A DNA stretch of 64,000 nucleotides. Origin: Streptomyces halstedii (GTDB lineage Bacteria > Actinomycetota > Actinomycetes > Streptomycetales > Streptomycetaceae). Position numbers and translations under genes: made by a program. A model generated the notes under the pieces. That model saw only the letters and a list, made by a program, of their open reading frames with translations, was not told the DNA's origin and did not search any database. Numbering within the stretch: position 1 is the first letter of the stretch; every line of letters begins with the position of its first letter. The stretch lies in the NCBI GenBank assembly GCA_000720535.1, contig JOAZ01000008.1:62001-126000 (forward strand), read 5' to 3'. Below, piece after piece: positions 31,652 through 39,727 of the stretch.

Positions 31652-33703
31652 ATGGGCGGCGAGCCGCAGCGCTTGTCCAGCGGCATCGGGCTGGACGTCT
31701 TCGACGCCGCCCCCGTCGCGGTTCTCGTCTCCCGTGGCCCCGAGCACCGCATCGCCTACCGCAACGCCGTCTACCGTGAGACGTTCGGTGACCGGCCACT
31801 GGGCCAGCCGCTGCGGGACGCGTTCCCCGACCTGGCGCAGACCGGTTACTTCAGCATCTTCGACCGCGTTCTCGCGACCGGTCACGCGGAGCGGCTTTCC
31901 ACGGCTCCCGTGGACGTGACCTACCCGGGGTCGGTGTCCGACGTGACCCGGTACTTCAACTTCAGCGTGTCCCGGACGGCGCTCGGCGCCGGCGACCACG
32001 GGGTCCTGGCCGTCGTGGTGGAGGTCACCGAACAGGTCGAGGCCGGGGAACAGATCCGCGTCCTGGCCGAACAGCGCCGCCGTGCGCTGCTGCGGTACCG
32101 CAGTCTGGTCAACGCCGGCACACAGGTGGTGTGGGTGGCCGGACCCACGGGCGAGATGACCGAGACGAGCCCCGGCTGGGAACGGACGACAGGGCAGACA
32201 TGGGAGCAGTTTCACGGTGACGGATGGCTCGACGCCGTCCACCCCGACGACCGCGCGGAGGTCTCCCGGAACTGGAACCGGGCGCTGGCCGAGGTACCGG
32301 CGGACTTCACCAGCACCTACCGGCTCCGCGTGGCCGACGGCGGCTTCCGGCACTTCGCCATCTACGCCGCACCCGTCCGCGACGGCGACACCGTGGTCGA
32401 GTGGGTGGGCACCTGCGCCGACACCGAACAGGAGTGGCAGGTACGCCGCCGGGAGGAAGTGCTGGCCCGCGCCGCCGAGGTCACGGCCGGCACGGCCCGG
32501 CTGGAGGAGATGCTCGACGCCCTGAGCCGTGTGATCGTGCCCGAGATCGCTGACGCCTGCAGCGTCTACTTCCTGCCGCAGACCCTGGACCGGCCCGCCG
32601 GAGCCGCGCTGACCGCGGAGCGCGTCGTCGCCCTGACCCGTCCCGGTCTGCCCGGCCTGCCCCGGCACCGCGAGGAACATCTACGGCCCGGCGGCCCGCT
32701 CGCCCGCGCCATCGAACAGGGCCGCCCTCTGCATACCGCCTTCCCGCCCGGCGAGGTCCCACCCGCTCTCGGCCCGGCGGGGAGCGGACCGTGGTTGCCG
32801 GAGCGGTGCAACAGCGTCGTCCTGCTTCCCGTCGCCGTGGACGGCGCCACCGCCGCACTGCTCGTCGCCTGCACCTGCGGTGACCGGCAGCCACTCGGGC
32901 GACCCGAGACCGACCTGCTGCGCGAACTGATCGAGCGGACGCAGACGCCGCTGCGCAACGCCCTGGAACTCCGGCGCACCCGGCAGGTCGCCCTCGCCCT
33001 GCAACGCAGCCTGCTCCCCGCCCCGCCCGAGGTGCCCGGACTGGACATCGCGGTCCGCTACCGGCCCAGCACCGTCGGCGCCGAGGTCGGCGGCGACTGG
33101 TACGACTGCTTCGTCCTGCGGGACGGCGCCACCGTGCTGACCATCGGCGACGTCGCCGGTCACGACCTGCCCGCCGCGGTCACGATGAGCCAGACGCGCA
33201 ACATGCTCCGGGGGCTGGCCCTGGACCGCGAGGAGCCCACGTCGGAGATCATGCGCCGGCTCGACCTGTCCATCCAGACGTTCTATCCGGAGTGCACCGC
33301 CACCTGCGTCCTGGCCCGGCTCGAACGGTCCGGCCCCGGCGGACTGGAGCTCCAGTACTCCGTCGCCGGCCATCCACCACCCCTGCTCATCGGCCCCGAC
33401 GGCACGGCCCGCTTCCTGACCGCCGCACGCAGTCCCCTCATCGGCCTCGTACCCGACCCCCACTACACCAGCGCCCGTGAACCGCTGCCGCCGGGCTCCA
33501 CCCTCCTCGTCTACACCGACGGCCTCGTGGAGCGCCGCCACGAGGATCTGGACACGGGTCTGGAACGGCTGCGCGGCCGGTCGGCCGAAGCCGCCCGACT
33601 CCCTCTTGACGTCTTCTGCGATGACCTGCTGAACGGCATGCTTCCCACCGGCGGTGACGACGACGTGGCCATGCTCGCTCTGCGCGTGGCCGCCCATGAG
33701 TGA
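31652..33703 (+). CDS. PAS-PAS-GAF-SpoIIE (PP2C) serine phosphatase
   Basis: 683 residues. PAS 1 at ~8-120 (VFDAAPVAVLVSRG), PAS 2 with PAC at ~145-265 (WLDAVHPDDRAEVSRNWNRA), GAF-like domain ~275-425 (VIVPEIADACSVYFLP), linker helix TRQVALALQRSLLPAP, and the SpoIIE/RsbU phosphatase domain ~450-680 with metal-binding VGGDWYDC, GDVAGHDLPAA and GGDDDVAML. ATG 31652 has GGAGG 6 nt upstream. It would dephosphorylate an anti-anti-sigma factor in response to a small-molecule or redox signal. No anti-sigma HATPase domain is fused and no partner switch genes are nearby. Confidence 0.93.
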   Translation: MGGEPQRLSSGIGLDVFDAAPVAVLVSRGPEHRIAYRNAVYRETFGDRPLGQPLRDAFPDLAQTGYFSIFDRVLATGHAERLSTAPVDVTYPGSVSDVTRYFNFSVSRTALGAGDHGVLAVVVEVTEQVEAGEQIRVLAEQRRRALLRYRSLVNAGTQVVWVAGPTGEMTETSPGWERTTGQTWEQFHGDGWLDAVHPDDRAEVSRNWNRALAEVPADFTSTYRLRVADGGFRHFAIYAAPVRDGDTVVEWVGTCADTEQEWQVRRREEVLARAAEVTAGTARLEEMLDALSRVIVPEIADACSVYFLPQTLDRPAGAALTAERVVALTRPGLPGLPRHREEHLRPGGPLARAIEQGRPLHTAFPPGEVPPALGPAGSGPWLPERCNSVVLLPVAVDGATAALLVACTCGDRQPLGRPETDLLRELIERTQTPLRNALELRRTRQVALALQRSLLPAPPEVPGLDIAVRYRPSTVGAEVGGDWYDCFVLRDGATVLTIGDVAGHDLPAAVTMSQTRNMLRGLALDREEPTSEIMRRLDLSIQTFYPECTATCVLARLERSGPGGLELQYSVAGHPPPLLIGPDGTARFLTAARSPLIGLVPDPHYTSAREPLPPGSTLLVYTDGLVERRHEDLDTGLERLRGRSAEAARLPLDVFCDDLLNGMLPTGGDDDVAMLALRVAAHE

Positions 33704-33766
33704 CCCCCGGTCCGACCCTCTCCGGGGAACGCGGCCTCGACGCGGTCCCGCCAGGTGCGGCCCCGC

Positions 33767-34237
33767 TCATCCGCCGGAGTCCTCGGTGGAGCGCCTGGTC
33801 AGGACGAGGAGGCTGCCGGCCACGCCGATCACGATCAGCGCCAGCGCGATGCTGATGCCGCCTTCGTCGTCCCAGTACACGTCCTCCAGGCTCAGCAGCA
33901 GCGCGGCTTCGTCGACGACCAGGGCGGCCCCCACCCCGTACCCGAGACCGAGCCACGCCCGGACCCGGGGTGAGCGCTCCACCAGCCCCACCGCGCCGAC
34001 GACCAGCAGGAGCAGGATGCCCCAGACGTAGTGGTGGATGTGGACGCCCCCGGCGCTGACGTCACCCACTCCGGCGACATCGATGTGGATCAGCCAGGTC
34101 AGCAGCCTCATCAGGGCGAAGGCCGCGGTGAAGCCGAACCACGCGAGGACCAGGCCCCTGCGGCCCGGTGTGACGTCGCGCAGCCTGCGGGGTCTTCCGG
34201 AGCGGGACCGAACGGGAGCTCTCGTCGCGGGTGTCAT
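33767..34237 (-). CDS. Integral membrane protein, unknown function
   Basis: 156 residues from ATG 34237, with four hydrophobic segments: LVLAWFGFTAAFALMRLLTW, HHYVWGILLLLVVGAVGLV, LGYGVGAALVVDEAALLL and ISIALALIVIGVAGSLLVL. Conserved-looking polar features are HIHHYVWG and DEAALLLSLEDVYWDDEG. The N-terminus is Arg-rich (inside). It converges with the SpoIIE phosphatase gene. The start is uncertain: ATG 34246 is in frame 9 bp upstream. Family not named. Confidence 0.75.
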   Translation of the reverse strand: MTPATRAPVRSRSGRPRRLRDVTPGRRGLVLAWFGFTAAFALMRLLTWLIHIDVAGVGDVSAGGVHIHHYVWGILLLLVVGAVGLVERSPRVRAWLGLGYGVGAALVVDEAALLLSLEDVYWDDEGGISIALALIVIGVAGSLLVLTRRSTEDSGG

Positions 34238-34520
34238 GGAGGGCATCTTCGGGGACGGCGGCGGCCAGGGTACGCAGAAACCCGGAAGCGGGAGGGTTTG
34301 TCGTGACCCCCGGCCCGGTGGCCCGGGCACTTCTCGCCGTCAGCCGCTGACGGAGCTGAGTTCGCGAGGCGGACACCGGCGGTCGCCGGTCCCACCTGAC
34401 ACAGGTGTCGCGGCAGACCCGCATGACCTTCCGAATGTCACCAGCTGGGCAGTCGAGGCCCTCTCGCGCGACTCGTTCGACGCCGGTGGCCCCCGTGCGG
34501 ACAACAGAGCTGAAAGGCCG

Positions 34521-34695
34521 TCAGGCGAGGCCCCGGAGTTCGTGCGCGAAGGGTGGTTCGGCGCCCGCCCGCGCGCAGGTGACCGCGGCGGCGCGGGCGG
34601 CGAAGCCCAGTACCCGCCGCCAGGCGTGCTCGGTCGGTCCGGCCAGTTCGGGGTCGCCACCCGCCGCTTCCGGTGCTTCGGCACGGACGGCTGCT
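34521..34695 (-). pseudogene. Remnant of a PfkB-type carbohydrate kinase (C-terminus)
   Basis: The minus strand ending at TGA 34521-34523 reads EHAWRRVLGFAARAAAVTC, then ARAGAEPPFAHELRGLA and stop. This matches the usual C-terminus of Streptomyces fructokinase-like PfkB proteins, where a helix FAARAAALTC is followed by RPGAEPP. Upstream the frame is closed by a stop within about 60 codons and the kinase core and active site are absent, so only the tail is left. Confidence 0.6.
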
Positions 34696-34786
34696 CAGGG
34701 CCGGGATCGGCGCCCCCACCGGATGCCCCCCCGGGCAGGAGACACCGTACGGGCCGAGACCGAGGGCCTCGGTGTGATGGAGAACC

Positions 34787-35188
34787 ATGTCGTCGCCGCA
34801 CCCTGACCGCGTACCCCGCAGCGTCGGCGTCTGCCTCCCGGGGTTCGGGCACGTCAACCCCATGCCACCCCCCGCTTGCACTCGTCGGAGTACCGGTTCG
34901 TGTCCGGCGGCAGGCCGAGACCGCGTACCCCTCCACGCCGGTCCATCGCGTTCAGCCCACGCCCGAGTACCCGGACCGGGCCCCCGGCCGTCTCGGCCCC
35001 GTCGAGGTGCTGCCCGGTGTGGCCCGCGTCGGCCTCTTCGACTCCGCACCGCTCGCCGCGGCGCTGGACGGCTCCGTTCTGGCCGTGGCCCGGTTCCAGC
35101 CGCCCCCGGAGGTGCCGGCGGGCGAGAACGCGGATGCCGCGCCGCGCGCCACCCCTGGGAGGCGCTGGCCGAGGACTACGAGCTGTAG
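34787..35188 (+). pseudogene. Broken macrolide-type glycosyltransferase gene
   Basis: An ATG with GGAGAA just upstream begins a frame reading RSVGVCLPGFGHVNPM, the N-terminal donor-fold motif of MGT-type glycosyltransferases (FPGHGHVNPxL). After NPMPP the family continuation (PLALVG...RRQAETAYP) appears in another frame, so there is a frameshift near 34868. The C-terminal end in the original frame reads HPWEALAEDYEL and stop, after a middle part that looks protein-like only in the shifted frame. The protein would be far shorter than the ~400-residue family, so it is not functional. Confidence 0.55.
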
Positions 35189-35341
35189 CGACCTGCGCTG
35201 ATCGCGGCGTCGACGCGGCAGGCTGCCCGGGGCGCCGTCCGGCCGCCGCCGCGCACGTCCCCGGAAAGCCGGGGCGCGCCGATGAGTTCTCCGTTCGGGA
35301 ACGGTTCCATCAGTGACGCGACCGTTCATGACAGGAGTGCC

Positions 35342-35710
35342 ATGTCCACCATCCAGCCCGTGATCCTGACCGCCGACCAGGACGTCCTGCGCCGGTTCTA
35401 CACGGACCTGTTCGGCGCCGAGGAGATCTTCCGGGTGCCGGCGGAAGGCCCGGCCTTCTACCTCGGCCTGCGCATCGGTGACACCGACCTCGGTCTGGTG
35501 ACCAAGCCGGACCCGGGGGACGGGTCAGCGCCGCGGATCCTGCTCAGCATCGGTGTCGACGACGTCGACGAGACCCTCGGCCGGGTGGAGGCGCTGGGCG
35601 GCTCGGTCAGCGGCGGCCCCAAGGACATGCCGTGGGGGCAGAGGGTCGCCCACATCCGGGACCCCGACGGCAACGCGGTGAACCTCACGCGGGCGATCCC
35701 GGCGGGGTGA
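35342..35710 (+). CDS. VOC-family (glyoxalase/bleomycin resistance fold) protein
   Basis: 122 residues, two beta-alpha-beta-beta-beta modules. Seen: VLRRFYTDLFGAEEIFRVP in the first, VDETLGRVEALGGSVSGGPKDMPWG and IRDPDGNAVNLTRA in the second. AGGAG is 4 nt before the ATG. The family ranges from metal-dependent dioxygenases and isomerases to drug-sequestering proteins. No conserved metal triad could be assigned safely. Stands alone between remnant genes. Confidence 0.88.
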   Translation: MSTIQPVILTADQDVLRRFYTDLFGAEEIFRVPAEGPAFYLGLRIGDTDLGLVTKPDPGDGSAPRILLSIGVDDVDETLGRVEALGGSVSGGPKDMPWGQRVAHIRDPDGNAVNLTRAIPAG

Positions 35711-35774
35711 CGCCACCTACGACACACGTTCGGAAGGTGACCCCACGGCCCCTGCCATGACGCCCGCCCGCATC

Positions 35775-36020
35775 GCCCCGGCAGCCCCAGTTCCCCCGGC
35801 CGCGGCCCCGTCTGGCCGAGCTTCGCGGCTGACGCGGCCCGGTCGACCCACGACGGGTCCGCCGTCAACGCCTCCAACTCGTCGACCAGGCGCGCCGTGT
35901 GGAAGCCGTCCGCCGTCGTGTGGTGGATCTGTACGGTGAGCGGGGGCAGCACCCGGCCTTCGCGTTCCACGTAGCGTCCCAGCGTGCAGATCGGCGCCAA
36001 GTGGTCGTAGCCCACGCCGG
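35775..36020 (-). pseudogene. Chloramphenicol acetyltransferase-like remnant
   Basis: The minus strand reads YDHLAPICTLGRYVEREG, then LPPLTVQIHHTTADGFHTAR and LVDELEALTADPSWVD. The central part is the CAT active-site region (HHxxxDGFH, with the catalytic His) and the C-terminal helix. The N-terminal two-thirds, including the rest of the trimer core, are missing or frame-shifted (a related stretch appears in another frame at 36020-36130). No start codon with a ribosome site is found. Confidence 0.65.
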
Positions 36021-36109
36021 GAGCCGCAGTCCGGTCCGGTGGGTCGTCGCCGCGACCGCTCCGGCCCCCGTGCCGACCAGCAGCCCGCATGGGCGTCCGC
36101 GTACCGCGG

Positions 36110-36565
36110 CTATGCCCGCCGTTCCGCCTCCCACGAGGCATCCACGGGGACGTTCCAGCCGCGCAGCATGGCCAGGATCTCCGCACGTGTCCTGGGACCG
36201 GCGAACCGGAAGGCGCGATCGAGCACTTCCCTGCTCTCCATGAGGGGTTCCACGAAGGTGAAGTACGCCGTCTCCACGAGTTCGCCCCCCGGACTCTCCT
36301 CCAGGCCCTCGATGAAATCGAAGCAGCGCGCGAGGAACTCCTCGTCCGCCGCATCCATCTCGGCGGACTCCATCCTGGGCTGGAACAGCGGATGGGCAAG
36401 GACTTCGGAGAGCAGCGTCCCGGGGTGGGTGTTGACCTGGTCCCAGTGGGTCACCTGGGATGCCCGCCTGCCGTGCCGCCGGGCCGCGGTCTCAAGGTAC
36501 GGCTCCACTTCCGGCAGCAGCCGGACGAGCTGCCCGACCAGGTCCCGGGAGGAGATTCCCTGCAC
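36110..36565 (-). CDS. Hypothetical protein, DUF7674-like
   Basis: 151 residues from GTG 36565, which has AAGGAG 9 nt upstream. An acidic, helical protein: LVGQLVRLLPEVEPYLETAA, FDFIEGLEESPGGELVETAY, FVEPLMESREVLDRAF and AGPRTRAEILAMLRGW. It resembles the DUF7674 type as I remember it; this is not certain. No signal peptide or membrane segment. It follows a strong hairpin, and upstream of that lies the 37-codon peptide gene on the same strand. Confidence 0.75.
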   Translation of the reverse strand: MQGISSRDLVGQLVRLLPEVEPYLETAARRHGRRASQVTHWDQVNTHPGTLLSEVLAHPLFQPRMESAEMDAADEEFLARCFDFIEGLEESPGGELVETAYFTFVEPLMESREVLDRAFRFAGPRTRAEILAMLRGWNVPVDASWEAERRA

Positions 36566-36597
36566 GTGTCCGTACTCCTTCGTCGCGCGCAAAATAC

Positions 36598-36636
36598 CGC
36601 ACGGCCGGCCGGGAGGGATTCCCGGCCGGCCGTGCG
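36598..36636 (-). terminator. Hairpin terminator, 17-bp perfect stem
   Basis: Inverted repeat 36598-36614 with 36620-36636, loop GGGAT. On the minus strand it follows the small peptide gene (stop at 36673) and precedes the 36565 start, so it ends transcription of the peptide gene or attenuates the next one. Confidence 0.75.
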
Positions 36637-36672
36637 CGTTCCTCTGGTGTTCCTCGCGGGATCGGCCCGGTG

Positions 36673-36786
36673 TCAGATCACCGGCACGAGCACGTAGAAG
36701 TCGCCGAAGAGCGCGCATCCCGCGCCCTGCCCGTCGGGGACCATGTCGAGCGGGTCCGTGAGCTTCTTCGTGTCGACCGTCGACAC
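36673..36786 (-). CDS. Short peptide gene (37 codons), possible peptide precursor
   Basis: From GTG 36786 (GTG 36789 directly before it) the frame encodes STVDTKKLTDPLDMVPDG, then QGAGCALFGDFYVLVPVI and stop. GGGGGG lies 5-6 nt upstream, and a 17-bp hairpin follows 37 bp after the stop. The polar N-terminal half, a Gly-rich break and a hydrophobic C-terminal half with one Cys are reminiscent of ribosomally made peptide (RiPP) precursors. No modifying enzyme is recognised nearby, so it could also be a leftover C-terminus of a lost gene. Function unknown. Confidence 0.45.
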   Translation of the reverse strand: MSTVDTKKLTDPLDMVPDGQGAGCALFGDFYVLVPVI

Positions 36787-36908
36787 CACATCCCCCCTGC
36801 TTTCGGCTACAGCACCCGAACGCGAGCGCTGACGAGAGAAGTCTGTTGATGCCAGAACCAGACACCGCCCCTGCGTCGTTCGACTCGTGGTCCTGCCACC
36901 AGCAGCAG

Positions 36909-37208
36909 TCAGTGTCGGAAGCGGGCCGTCTCTCCGTTGATCCGGATGAGGAAATCGGTGATGGGGTCGCCGCCTTCGTCGGGGACGAGGATGAGCCCCT
37001 CAGCATGGATCGCCTCATCGGCTGCCAGGGCGGCCTCTTCGTCACCCCGAACCCATGCATCCCGCGAAGCGTCGAAAAGGGGGCGGAGGTCGTCCCAAGC
37101 GGGAGCAGGCTCGAAGTGACAGTCCGACCAGAACATGTCGATCTCTTCAAGGGTCAACGTCCCTACGAGGCGATCATCCTGCCTAAGCTGCCAGCTTTTC
37201 CCTGCCAT
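36909..37208 (-). CDS. Hypothetical acidic protein (99 aa)
   Basis: 99 residues beginning MAGKSWQLRQDDRLVGTLTL. A beta-rich start (GTLTLEEIDMFWSDCHFEP) is followed by a helical middle (WVRGDEEAALAADEAIHA) and a strand-like end (DFLIRINGETARFRH). A purine-rich GGGAGGGAG lies just upstream of the ATG. It is 30 bp after the S1-domain gene on the same strand, probably one operon. Resembles small conserved actinobacterial proteins of unknown role. Confidence 0.75.
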   Translation of the reverse strand: MAGKSWQLRQDDRLVGTLTLEEIDMFWSDCHFEPAPAWDDLRPLFDASRDAWVRGDEEAALAADEAIHAEGLILVPDEGGDPITDFLIRINGETARFRH

Positions 37209-37238
37209 GTCACTCCCTCCCCCGATGCGAAGGGCACT

Positions 37239-37766
37239 CTAGCGCCCCGGCGACAGACGGATACGTCGCATGGGCGGGTCGACCTCTGCGATCCGCACGG
37301 TCATCACATCACCGACGCGGACTTCCCCGCCTGGCGCTGCTGCTAGCAGTTCGGAGTTGTGAATCAGCCCTGCGATCCCGTCATCAAGACCGATGAAGGC
37401 GCCGAATGGGACGAGCTTCGTCACGCGGCCACTGACGACGCTGCCCACGCGCTCAGCCCAGACGAGCCATGGATTCTCCTGCAGGGCAATCAAGGACAGC
37501 ACCGCTTGCCCACGCCTCTCGGTGTCCAGAGCCAAGACCTCGGCGCTCACACGCTGTCCCAGCGACACCGCTTCATGACAGAAGGAGAGCCATCTCCACG
37601 AGAGCTCAGGCGGAGGGATGAACCCGACCGAAGCCTCCGGCGCCCCGTCGAGATCGACGAACACGCCAAAGTTCTCAATGCGAGTCACTAACCCGGCCAC
37701 GACATCTCCTGGGCAGAGCGGCACGAGGAAGTCTCTCAGGGCCTTGGAGGGGAGCGGATACGTCAC
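37239..37766 (-). CDS. S1-domain RNA-binding protein
   Basis: 175 residues with two S1 (OB-fold) RNA-binding domains: PGDVVAGLVTRIENFGVFVD at ~17-36 and VGSVVSGRVTKLVPFGAFIG at ~105-125. The second ends with LSPGR, like ribosomal S1 repeats ending LS. No catalytic domain. It is much shorter than ribosomal protein S1. The GTG start is 6 nt after TAGGGT on the minus strand, suggesting a leaderless message. Probably binds RNA, target unknown. Confidence 0.88.
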   Translation of the reverse strand: MTYPLPSKALRDFLVPLCPGDVVAGLVTRIENFGVFVDLDGAPEASVGFIPPPELSWRWLSFCHEAVSLGQRVSAEVLALDTERRGQAVLSLIALQENPWLVWAERVGSVVSGRVTKLVPFGAFIGLDDGIAGLIHNSELLAAAPGGEVRVGDVMTVRIAEVDPPMRRIRLSPGR

Positions 37767-37802
37767 GCTCAGACCCTATTCCGCACGTCCGAATATCCGA
37801 AC

Positions 37803-38110
37803 CTACCGATACTTCGGGTGCAAGTTCTCGGGGATCGCGAACTTCTGGCCGGTGACCTCGCTCATCGACTCCGACGAGATGACGGTCTTGATGAGTTTGA
37901 AAGCGTCTTCGCGAAGGCCTGTGTCGTGGTCGGAGCGGGTCCCGACCTGGTCGGCGAAGAGGACCTCACGGCCGTCGGCCCTCGCCCTCGCACGGATCTC
38001 CGGCGCGTTCTCGGCATGCCACCGCGTGACCGCCTCGGGGTCCTGCTCGACGGTCCGCTTGTACGGGCGCTGGAAAGAGCCCTCAGCGCTCGAAGTACTT
38101 GCATCCCGAC
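37803..38110 (-). pseudogene. IS630-type transposase remnant
   Basis: Minus strand, about 37918-38075: YKRTVEQDPEAVTRWHAEN, then EIRARARADGREVLFADQVG and TRSDHDTG. This matches the DDE-domain start of IS630 transposases (a Trp-rich x-x-P-x-x-x-A-R-R-x-G region with FxDExGxRSDH), but the catalytic Glu of DE is Gln here and the fold ends a few residues later in unrelated sequence that stops at 37803. No terminal repeats were seen. Confidence 0.6.
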
Positions 38111-38231
38111 CGGCTTGCCGTGAGGGCGCATCACCAGCGCTTCCCGGCCCGCCCGCCACCAACGCGGCCACCGCCCGCAACCGCAAGGCTCCTGCTCCGA
38201 CAGCGGCACATGCCGAGTGCCCCCGATTCAC

Positions 38232-38766
38232 GGAAGGCTGTACTTCGCCCTGCCGAAGGGAAAGGAGATCCGCACGGTGGATCTGCCCCTCGGTGGCCGA
38301 GGAACTCAAGCGCCACATCGAAGGGTTCCCGTCGGTAGAGGCGGAGCCGCCGTGGAGGAGGCCGGAGGGGGAGAGGAGGAAGTTCTCCCTGCTGCTCATC
38401 ACGCGCCTCGGCAACGCCGTGGCGGTGCGCACATGCAACACCTCCACCTGGAAGCCCGCCTTGGCCACGGCGGGCGTCCTCCCGCCACGTGCCGAGGGGC
38501 GAGAGCCTGGCCGTGGGCGGCGGCTCCGAAGGATGGTTTCCACGTGCTTCGGCACATCCGCGCCTCGGTCATGCCGGAAGCCGGAGAGCCGTGGTGACCC
38601 CGCTCGACGGCTCGGCCGCTCCTCGTCGGTGATCACCCTCGGTTACTATGCTCACTTCATGCCGGAAGCCGGCAGCAAGGGGCGCGGCACCATCGACGGT
38701 CTGCTGGGGGAGCGGGGAGACCGACGTGCCGGCCGAAACTCCCCAGATTCTCCCCAGCGCCGTTGA
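38232..38766 (+). pseudogene. Tyrosine-type integrase remnant, frame-shifted
   Basis: Pieces of one integrase lie in order but in two frames: LYFALPKGKEIRTVDLP, then SVAEELKRHIEGFPSV, then the catalytic GFHVLRHIRASVMPEAGE (HxxR box), then SSSVITLGYYAHFMPEAGS with the active-site Tyr, ending GRGTIDGLLGERG. The last part is typical of the C-terminus of Streptomyces phage/ICE integrases. Stop codons and frameshifts break it at least twice, and the N-terminal half is missing, so it is not active. Confidence 0.8.
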
Positions 38767-38842
38767 CCGGTGATTCCCGCCTCTACGCGCGGGAGAAGCC
38801 GTCCGTGGATTGTAGGGCTGAAAAGATGGGTGGCCTGGGAAA

Positions 38843-39727
38843 GTGTTGGAAGAAGTCGTAGCGACCCGCTATGTCACGCCTTTGCGTGAGGGCGGCTCGC
38901 TCCCCGGGATCGTCGAGGCCGACGACCTCGGCACGTATGTCATGAAATTCACCGGAGCCGGGCAGGGGCGCAAGACCCTCGTCGCGGAAGTCGTCTGCGG
39001 GGAGCTCGGCAGGAGGCTGGGGCTGCGCGTCCCCGAGCTCGTGACCATCGAGCTCGACCCCGTCATCGGCCTCGCGGAGCCGGACCAGGAGGTCCAGGAG
39101 CTGCTCAAGGCGAGTGCCGGACTGAACCTCGGTATGGACTACCTGCCCGGCTCCCTCGGCTTCGACCCGCTCGCCTACGAGGTGGACCCGGCCGAGGCCG
39201 GCCGGGTCGTCTGGTTCGACGCCCTGATCAACAACGTGGACCGGTCGTGGCGCAACCCCAACATGCTGGTCTGGCACGGTGATCCGTGGCTGATCGACCA
39301 CGGGGCCACCATGATCTGGCACCACAACTGGCCGGGCGCCCAGGCGTCCGCGGCGAAGCCGTACAACGCCTCCGACCACGTCCTCGCGCCGTTCGCCCCC
39401 GACATCGCGGCGGCCGCCGCCGCGCTGGCCCCGCTGGTCACCGAGGAACTGCTCACCGAGGTGGTCGCCCAGGTGCCCGATGTATGGCTGGAGGGCGAAC
39501 CCGGCTTCGACACCACCGACCGGCTGCGCCGGGCGTACGTGGAACCGCTGCTGGCGCGCGCCGGAAGCATCCACGAGCGGATCCTCATGGAGGCGCCCGC
39601 CGCGACCCGGCCCTCCCAGGCCCCGGGCTGGCTGACCGAGCACCTCACCCCGTGGCCGCACCCCACGAAGAACGACCGTGCCGCGCGGGCGGACACCGGA
39701 CGGACCAGCAAGGACGGCGGCCGATGA
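38843..39727 (+). CDS. HipA-like kinase-fold protein (HipA_2 type)
   Basis: 294 residues. Matches the short HipA-like group: YVTPLREGGSLPGIVEAD, YVMKFTGAGQGRKTLVAEVV (the ATP-lysine strand), LGMDYLPGS, WFDALINNVDRSWRNPNML (catalytic Asp-Asn loop) and WLIDHGATMIWHHNW (metal Asp). Unlike full HipA it has no N-terminal HipA_N domain and no HipB antitoxin beside it. GTG start, weak GGGAAA upstream. The stop overlaps the DUF3037 gene, its usual partner. Kinase activity toward a protein or tRNA-synthetase-like target is inferred from the family. Confidence 0.88.
   Translation: MLEEVVATRYVTPLREGGSLPGIVEADDLGTYVMKFTGAGQGRKTLVAEVVCGELGRRLGLRVPELVTIELDPVIGLAEPDQEVQELLKASAGLNLGMDYLPGSLGFDPLAYEVDPAEAGRVVWFDALINNVDRSWRNPNMLVWHGDPWLIDHGATMIWHHNWPGAQASAAKPYNASDHVLAPFAPDIAAAAAALAPLVTEELLTEVVAQVPDVWLEGEPGFDTTDRLRRAYVEPLLARAGSIHERILMEAPAATRPSQAPGWLTEHLTPWPHPTKNDRAARADTGRTSKDGGR

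Larger units (their letters stand above)
34238..35341. other. Gene-poor region with degraded genes
   Basis: About 1.1 kb with no intact gene. Frames on both strands are broken. It holds two recognisable remnants, listed separately: a carbohydrate kinase tail on the minus strand and a glycosyltransferase start on the plus strand. Confidence 0.6.

Noticed and set aside
36673-36789. Lasso-peptide call for the 37-codon peptide
   Set aside because: The ring-forming Gly-to-Asp distance fits, but the usual leader Thr at -2 and the linked B and C proteins are missing. Kept only as an unassigned short peptide.
36110-37150. Reading the DUF7674-like gene as a 346-residue protein from 37150
   Set aside because: The N-terminal part overlaps the 99-residue gene and has shadow composition. 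GTG 36565 with AAGGAG fits better.
37618-38766. A 382-residue plus-strand frame through the IS630 and integrase region
   Set aside because: Only its last ~45 codons and one middle stretch match an integrase; the rest is chance open frame. Treated as part of a broken gene.
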